DNA of 64,000 nucleotides from contig CAYQKY010000003.1 in assembly GCA_964418125.1 (NCBI GenBank), positions 1-64,000 of the forward strand. The letters are read 5' to 3'. The stretch is from JACJXW01 sp964418125. GTDB lineage: Bacteria; Bacteroidota; Bacteroidia; Chitinophagales; Saprospiraceae. Below are positions 61,044 through 64,000 of this stretch, one piece after another. The notes under the pieces were generated by a model. The model had not been told where the DNA came from, searched no databases, and saw only the letters and a program-made list of their open reading frames with translations. Every line of letters begins with the position of its first letter. The first letter of the stretch is position 1. The position numbers were made by a program, and so were the translations under genes.

Positions 61044-61353
61044 CTGGAGTGGAAAAGGAATCAGTCATTTCTTTGGAAACTGCGGAACGCAGTATCCGAA
61101 TATAAGTTTTATTGGCCACCTCCAAAGTAACGATATTGTCTTCTATTTTATTGATCCGCCCGATTATGCCACTGGCGGTTACCACTTCATCGCCTTTCTG
61201 GAGGCTTTCCATAAAGGTACGCTGTTCCTTTTGCCGTTTTTGCTGGGGCCGGATTAGAAATAACCAGAAGATCAGGATCATGGCGCCGATGAAAATGAGG
61301 TTGTACATACCTGCATTTCCGGCCTGGAGTAAAAGGATATCGAATGATGTCAT
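61027..61353 (-). CDS. yajC: Sec translocase subunit YajC
   Basis: This 108-residue protein has one membrane helix (about 17-36, YNLIFIGAMILIFWLFLI) followed by the signature RPQQKRQKEQRTFMESLQKGDEVVTASGIIGRINKIEDNIVTLEVANKTYIRILRSAVSKE. YajC joins SecD and SecF in the inner membrane and aids protein export. The length is typical. The acidic C terminus (FSTPDDKDK) overlaps the ybbR start. The upstream DUF1573 gene ends in the same direction within 51 bases of its start. Confidence 0.95.
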   Translation of the reverse strand: MTSFDILLLQAGNAGMYNLIFIGAMILIFWLFLIRPQQKRQKEQRTFMESLQKGDEVVTASGIIGRINKIEDNIVTLEVANKTYIRILRSAVSKEMTDSFSTPDDKDK

Positions 61354-61404
61354 TTTAAATGGATTTTCGTTTGCTTACTTGTGTCAGCGGGTAAATTTAA
61401 ATAA

Positions 61405-61929
61405 TTATTCCGATGAAGCCCCCTGTAGTTCAGAGGACGGCCGGACAAATCCCTGCAGGAAAACTTTGGAGGTAGCAGGGTACGTGTTGGCCACTATCGT
61501 TACCGGCTTGGCCTGCTTGTTCTTTTTACCCTGAGTATTAAACTTGACTTCGATCTGGCCACTTTCCCCGGGTGGGATCGGTTCCCTGGGCCATTCCGGG
61601 ACGGTACAACCGCAGGTGGAGCGGGCACTGCTGATAAGCAGAGGGGCCTTCCCGGTGTTGGTAAACCGGAAAACATGCTCCACTACCGCCCCTTCGTCTA
61701 CTTCTCCGAAGTCATAAGTTTCCTCTTCGAAAGCAATTTTGGCTACATTTACTGTGTCTATTGGTTCATTTGCCGAGACGGGGCTGCGAATGATGTCGGA
61801 ATTGCGGATCGGCCCGTCACCTTTGATCTCCTGGAGAGATTTTTCGCTCTGCGCTCCGGACTGGTTGTCATTGCTGCAGGCAACGGCCACAAGGATAGTA
61901 GCCAGCAAAATGAATCGGTTCATGATCAT
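61405..61929 (-). CDS. DUF1573 lipoprotein
   Basis: This protein of about 174 residues has a lipobox at VAVAC (about C18 from the ATG at 61929; a second ATG at 61923 is equally possible). A low-complexity segment precedes the DUF1573 domain (about 68-165): IAFEEETYDFGEVDEGAVVEHVFRFTNTGKAPLLISSARSTCGCTVPEWPREPIPPGESGQIEVKFNTQGK. The STCGCTVP motif with two cysteines and the PGESGxIxVxFNTxG strand are the family hallmarks. The fold is immunoglobulin-like and function is unknown. The gene order DUF1573-yajC-ybbR is conserved in Bacteroidota. Confidence 0.88.
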   Translation of the reverse strand: MIMNRFILLATILVAVACSNDNQSGAQSEKSLQEIKGDGPIRNSDIIRSPVSANEPIDTVNVAKIAFEEETYDFGEVDEGAVVEHVFRFTNTGKAPLLISSARSTCGCTVPEWPREPIPPGESGQIEVKFNTQGKKNKQAKPVTIVANTYPATSKVFLQGFVRPSSELQGASSE

Positions 61930-62072
61930 TAGTTTTGTAAGCGTTTGTCTGGAAGCTGAAAAAAAACTGGCCTCAGAACAAGCCATGCAAATGTAATAAA
62001 AGTTTTGGCGAGCAGGCACTGCTGCTGCTCTTATAGTAACTTGCGAGGATACAAATTGTTTTAGTGCTGAAT

Positions 62073-62594
62073 ATGCGAATATTTCTGATCGGTTTCATGG
62101 GGAGTGGGAAATCATACACCGGCCGGCGGCTCGCCGAAGAGGCGGCTGTTCCTTTCTTCGACCTGGATAAATTGATCGAAACCAGGGAAGGCAGAAGCAT
62201 TAGGGCCATTTTCGAAGAGGAAGGTGAACCTTACTTCCGGGAACGAGAGCGGGATGCTCTCCGGGAAATGGCCAGGTTCCGGAATGCCGTAATTTCCTGC
62301 GGCGGCGGCACTCCCTGTTTCCACAACAACATGAGCTGGATGAACCAGCAGGGCGTCACCATCTATTTACGTGCTCCGGCGGAAGTCCTGGCCCGCCGCC
62401 TGGCCCTGGAGCAGGAGCAACGCCCCCTCCTTAAAGGCCTGAATAAGGATGGCCTCCTGTCGTTTATCCGGTCGAAACTGGAAGAAAGAGAGCCCTACTA
62501 CATGGAATCCAGTATCGTTTATGAACAAAAGTCAGGTGATGAGGCAGTGGCGAAGGACCTCCTGCGGCATTTTCAGAGCCTCATCGGCCATTGA
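62073..62594 (+). CDS. aroK: Shikimate kinase
   Basis: This 173-residue kinase phosphorylates shikimate in aromatic amino acid synthesis. The P-loop is GFMGSGKS (7-14). The shikimate-binding region has FFDLDKLIETREGRSIRAIFEEEGEPYFRERERDAL. The GGG loop is VISCGGGTPCFHNN, and the lid and adenine region is EQEQRPLLKG. The length is normal for single-domain enzymes. An in-frame GTG at 62064 and the ATG at 62073 are possible starts; ATG is preferred. It diverges from the DUF1573 gene and is followed by GC-rich hairpins at 62640-62760. Confidence 0.95.
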   Translation: MRIFLIGFMGSGKSYTGRRLAEEAAVPFFDLDKLIETREGRSIRAIFEEEGEPYFRERERDALREMARFRNAVISCGGGTPCFHNNMSWMNQQGVTIYLRAPAEVLARRLALEQEQRPLLKGLNKDGLLSFIRSKLEEREPYYMESSIVYEQKSGDEAVAKDLLRHFQSLIGH

Positions 62595-62639
62595 GAAATG
62601 TTTGGAGGTGGCGCTATGGGGCGAAAAAATGGCGATGTG

Positions 62640-62760
62640 AGAGCCTGTCCCGTACCCGCAGGGCCGGGATTCCAAAAGCGGACATTTGCCCGGGGCGGGC
62701 CCGTATGGGCAGCCCAAACAGCCTGCCCCGGACACGCAGTGTCGGGGGTACCGCCAAACA
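62640..62760. repeat. Cluster of GC-rich imperfect palindromes
   Basis: Three hairpin-forming segments lie in a row. TCCCG and CGGGA flank 62645-62670. TGCCC and GGGCA are at about 62688-62712. CCCC-g-GACAC (62726-62735) pairs with GTGTC-GGGG (62739-62747). The cluster ends in TACCGCCAAA (62749-62758). Its complement, TTTGGCGGTA, also occurs after another gene at 16921-16930, which hints at a dispersed repeat. Confidence 0.5.
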
Positions 62761-62788
62761 AGCTCTGAGCCCCCGAATTTCTAAAATT

Positions 62789-63373
62789 ATGAAGATTGCA
62801 GGTATAGATTACGGCAGTAAATTAGCGGGCACGACCGCTATAGCCTTTCCGGAAGAAGGCCACATACGCCTGTTCCAGAGCGCCAAAAAACAGGATGCTG
62901 ACCTTTTCATTCTCGATTGGGCGCGAAGCTGGAAACCCGATAAGCTGTTCCTGGACGCTCCGCTGAGCCTGCCTGGCGTTTACAACAACAAGGAACACTA
63001 TGTGGATTTTTTCTACCGCCAGGCGGATAAGGAGCTGAAAGCTATGTCACCTATGTTCCTGGGCGGCCTCACTGCACGCGCCATGCAATTGAAAGCAAAG
63101 CTCCAGGAAGAAGGTATAGAGGTACTGGAGGTATATCCCGGTTATCTCGCCCGCTTACTCGAGTTCAGCCGGGGCCAATATAAAAGAGAAAAAATGCACC
63201 TTCCTGCTCTGGCTGCCCGGGTTTCAGCCCAACTGCCCTACCCTTTAACCGTTGGGGAGCTTTCCTCCTGGCATCAGTTTGACGCACTACTGGCCCTTAC
63301 GAGTGGGTACCGTTACAGCCGCGGGCAGCATCTTGTTTTTGGAGACCCGGCTGAAGGGGTTATCATTGTCTGA
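62789..63373 (+). CDS. DUF429-like predicted RNase H-fold nuclease
   Basis: This 194-residue protein starts MKIAGIDYGSKLAGTTAIAF, where the DYGS strand fits the first acidic position of an RNase H-like fold. It continues with KLFLDAPLSLPGVY, LTARAMQLKAKLQEEGIEVLEVYPGYLARLL and SWHQFDALLALTSGYRYSRGQ. The Asp in each of these segments and the YPxYLA and FDALLAL motifs match DUF429. Function in the family is unproven. The ATG at 62789 follows the GC-rich palindromes; frames starting further upstream run through those palindromes and are not credible. Confidence 0.75.
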   Translation: MKIAGIDYGSKLAGTTAIAFPEEGHIRLFQSAKKQDADLFILDWARSWKPDKLFLDAPLSLPGVYNNKEHYVDFFYRQADKELKAMSPMFLGGLTARAMQLKAKLQEEGIEVLEVYPGYLARLLEFSRGQYKREKMHLPALAARVSAQLPYPLTVGELSSWHQFDALLALTSGYRYSRGQHLVFGDPAEGVIIV

Positions 63374-63436
63374 GGAAATGAGTATTGAGCGAATAGGGGG
63401 TAGGCGGCAACGGCAAATATAATGACGAAAAAACCT

Positions 63437-63444
63437 TAGTTTTG
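63437..63444 (+). promoter_or_regulatory. -7 element (TAGTTTTG) before the last gene
   Basis: TAGTTTTG matches TAnnTTTG and lies 22 bases before the ATG at 63467. No TTG lies at the -33 distance. Confidence 0.55.
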
Positions 63445-63466
63445 AGCCAATAGTAACACAGGGGCC

Positions 63467-64000
63467 ATGGCATTCAAATTTTCCATTCCGTTCTATGCTT
63501 TTCGACTGCACCTCCACCCGGGGGTGAACCTGCTTGCCCCTCTGGCAGACAACAGCGTCCTGCGTTTTGGGCAGCCCCTGAGGCTTGTTGCCGAAAAATA
63601 TGCCGAAGCCCTCCAGAAAAAGGTGCTCAACCGAGGCCAGTTAAGGGAACTACTCAACGAATACCAGCGGGGCGACTTTTATAAAGGAAGCCTTGAAGTC
63701 CGCTTTGAAGAAGCCCGGGATAAGATCAGTTTTCCTGCTTTCAGCCTGGAATTCACTTATTTTTTCAACCACCAGGAACAGGGCGTCTGGGGCATAGTCC
63801 CCGGCCTTGGGCTGGAAGCCTTTGCCGGTAATGAGGAAAACCTCCACCAGAGGCTGGAAGAAACGATACGCCTTGATTTTACCCGCAACAGGCGGCTGAA
63901 TGCGGTTCAAGATATCGTCTCCGCTATATGGTTCACCAGCGTAGAACTCCAGCAGCAGGAGGTCCGCCTGCATGCGCCAACGCCAAAGGAACTGGAGGGG
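63467..64000 (+). CDS. Unrecognised protein, N-terminal 178 residues (cut by window end)
   Basis: An uninterrupted frame of 178 codons runs from the ATG to the last base of the window. The translation starts MAFKFSIPFYAFRLHLHPGV with no signal peptide. It continues with mixed strands and amphipathic helices (RLVAEKYAEALQKKVLNRGQL, YKGSLEVRFEEARDKISFPAFSLEFTYFFNHQEQGVWGIVPGLGLEAF), then IRLDFTRNRRLNAVQDIVSAIWF. I do not recognise a family. Codon use resembles the neighbours. The C-terminal part, which may hold a known domain, lies outside the window. Confidence 0.8.
   Translation, partial: MAFKFSIPFYAFRLHLHPGVNLLAPLADNSVLRFGQPLRLVAEKYAEALQKKVLNRGQLRELLNEYQRGDFYKGSLEVRFEEARDKISFPAFSLEFTYFFNHQEQGVWGIVPGLGLEAFAGNEENLHQRLEETIRLDFTRNRRLNAVQDIVSAIWFTSVELQQQEVRLHAPTPKELEG

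Overview
The window is a chromosomal segment of a Bacteroidota bacterium, probably from the Saprospiria side of the phylum; the class is inference. Evidence for the phylum: several genes are preceded by the TAnnTTTG -7 element and lack a Shine-Dalgarno sequence. Four secreted proteins end in type IX secretion (T9SS) sorting domains. A YtxJ-type bacilliredoxin suggests bacillithiol chemistry. The order DUF1573-yajC-ybbR is typical of the phylum. There is one 10-N assembly gap, at 39675-39684.

Layout. 1-6.4 kb: the 3' part of tRNA-Pro, a TonB_C protein, an aldose epimerase, an M1 peptidase and dnaA, with two DnaA boxes in the gap upstream of dnaA. 6.4-10.7 kb: a periplasmic adaptor, a MacB-type permease and a TolC-like protein, with no ATPase gene beside them. 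10.7-22.9 kb: a helical-repeat protein, T9SS cargo (dockerin/cohesin-like, PKD/Kazal-like, TIMP-like), 3-hydroxybutyryl-CoA dehydrogenase, a glucosaminidase, a split TRAP transporter, a Uma2 protein and a radical SAM protein. A MITE-like element with an 8-bp target duplication and a large hairpin lie in the intergenic DNA. 23-24.2 kb: an HD domain fused to a Pycsar-effector-like membrane domain.

24.3-34.1 kb is the most coherent accessory region. It holds an ECF-like sigma factor, a one-TM anti-sigma-like protein ending in an outer-membrane barrel, a small AraC-type regulator and a curli (type VIII secretion) locus. That locus encodes a very acidic 13-repeat curlin, a minor curlin, a CsgH-like protein, a CsgH-CsgE fusion, CsgF, a CsgG with a C-terminal barrel-like extension and a beta-propeller lipoprotein. 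Two 13-bp direct repeats 21 bp apart sit just upstream of a perfect -7 element ahead of the curlin gene and could bind the AraC-type protein. In the proposed scheme the regulators set expression, CsgG/E/F export the subunits across the outer membrane, and CsgH-type domains restrain early aggregation.

34.1-39.8 kb: a 1,900-residue T9SS surface protein with 16 tandem repeats of about 111 residues, interrupted by the N gap. 40-49.9 kb: a glucosaminidase with LysM domains, a saccharopine dehydrogenase-like enzyme, a TauE/SafE permease, pdhB, a small lipoprotein coupled to ytxJ, mnmD, an AP2 protein, ribD and a thioredoxin-like protein. 50-54.2 kb: a HerA/DUF853 ATPase, a membrane-anchored nonspecific nuclease and a membrane subtilase on one strand. 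54.5-64 kb: housekeeping genes (trxB, fba, dnaG, yebC, ybbR, yajC, DUF1573, aroK, DUF429-like) and an unrecognised gene cut by the window end. A structured small RNA with its own terminator is predicted on the + strand between the minus-strand genes dnaG and yebC.
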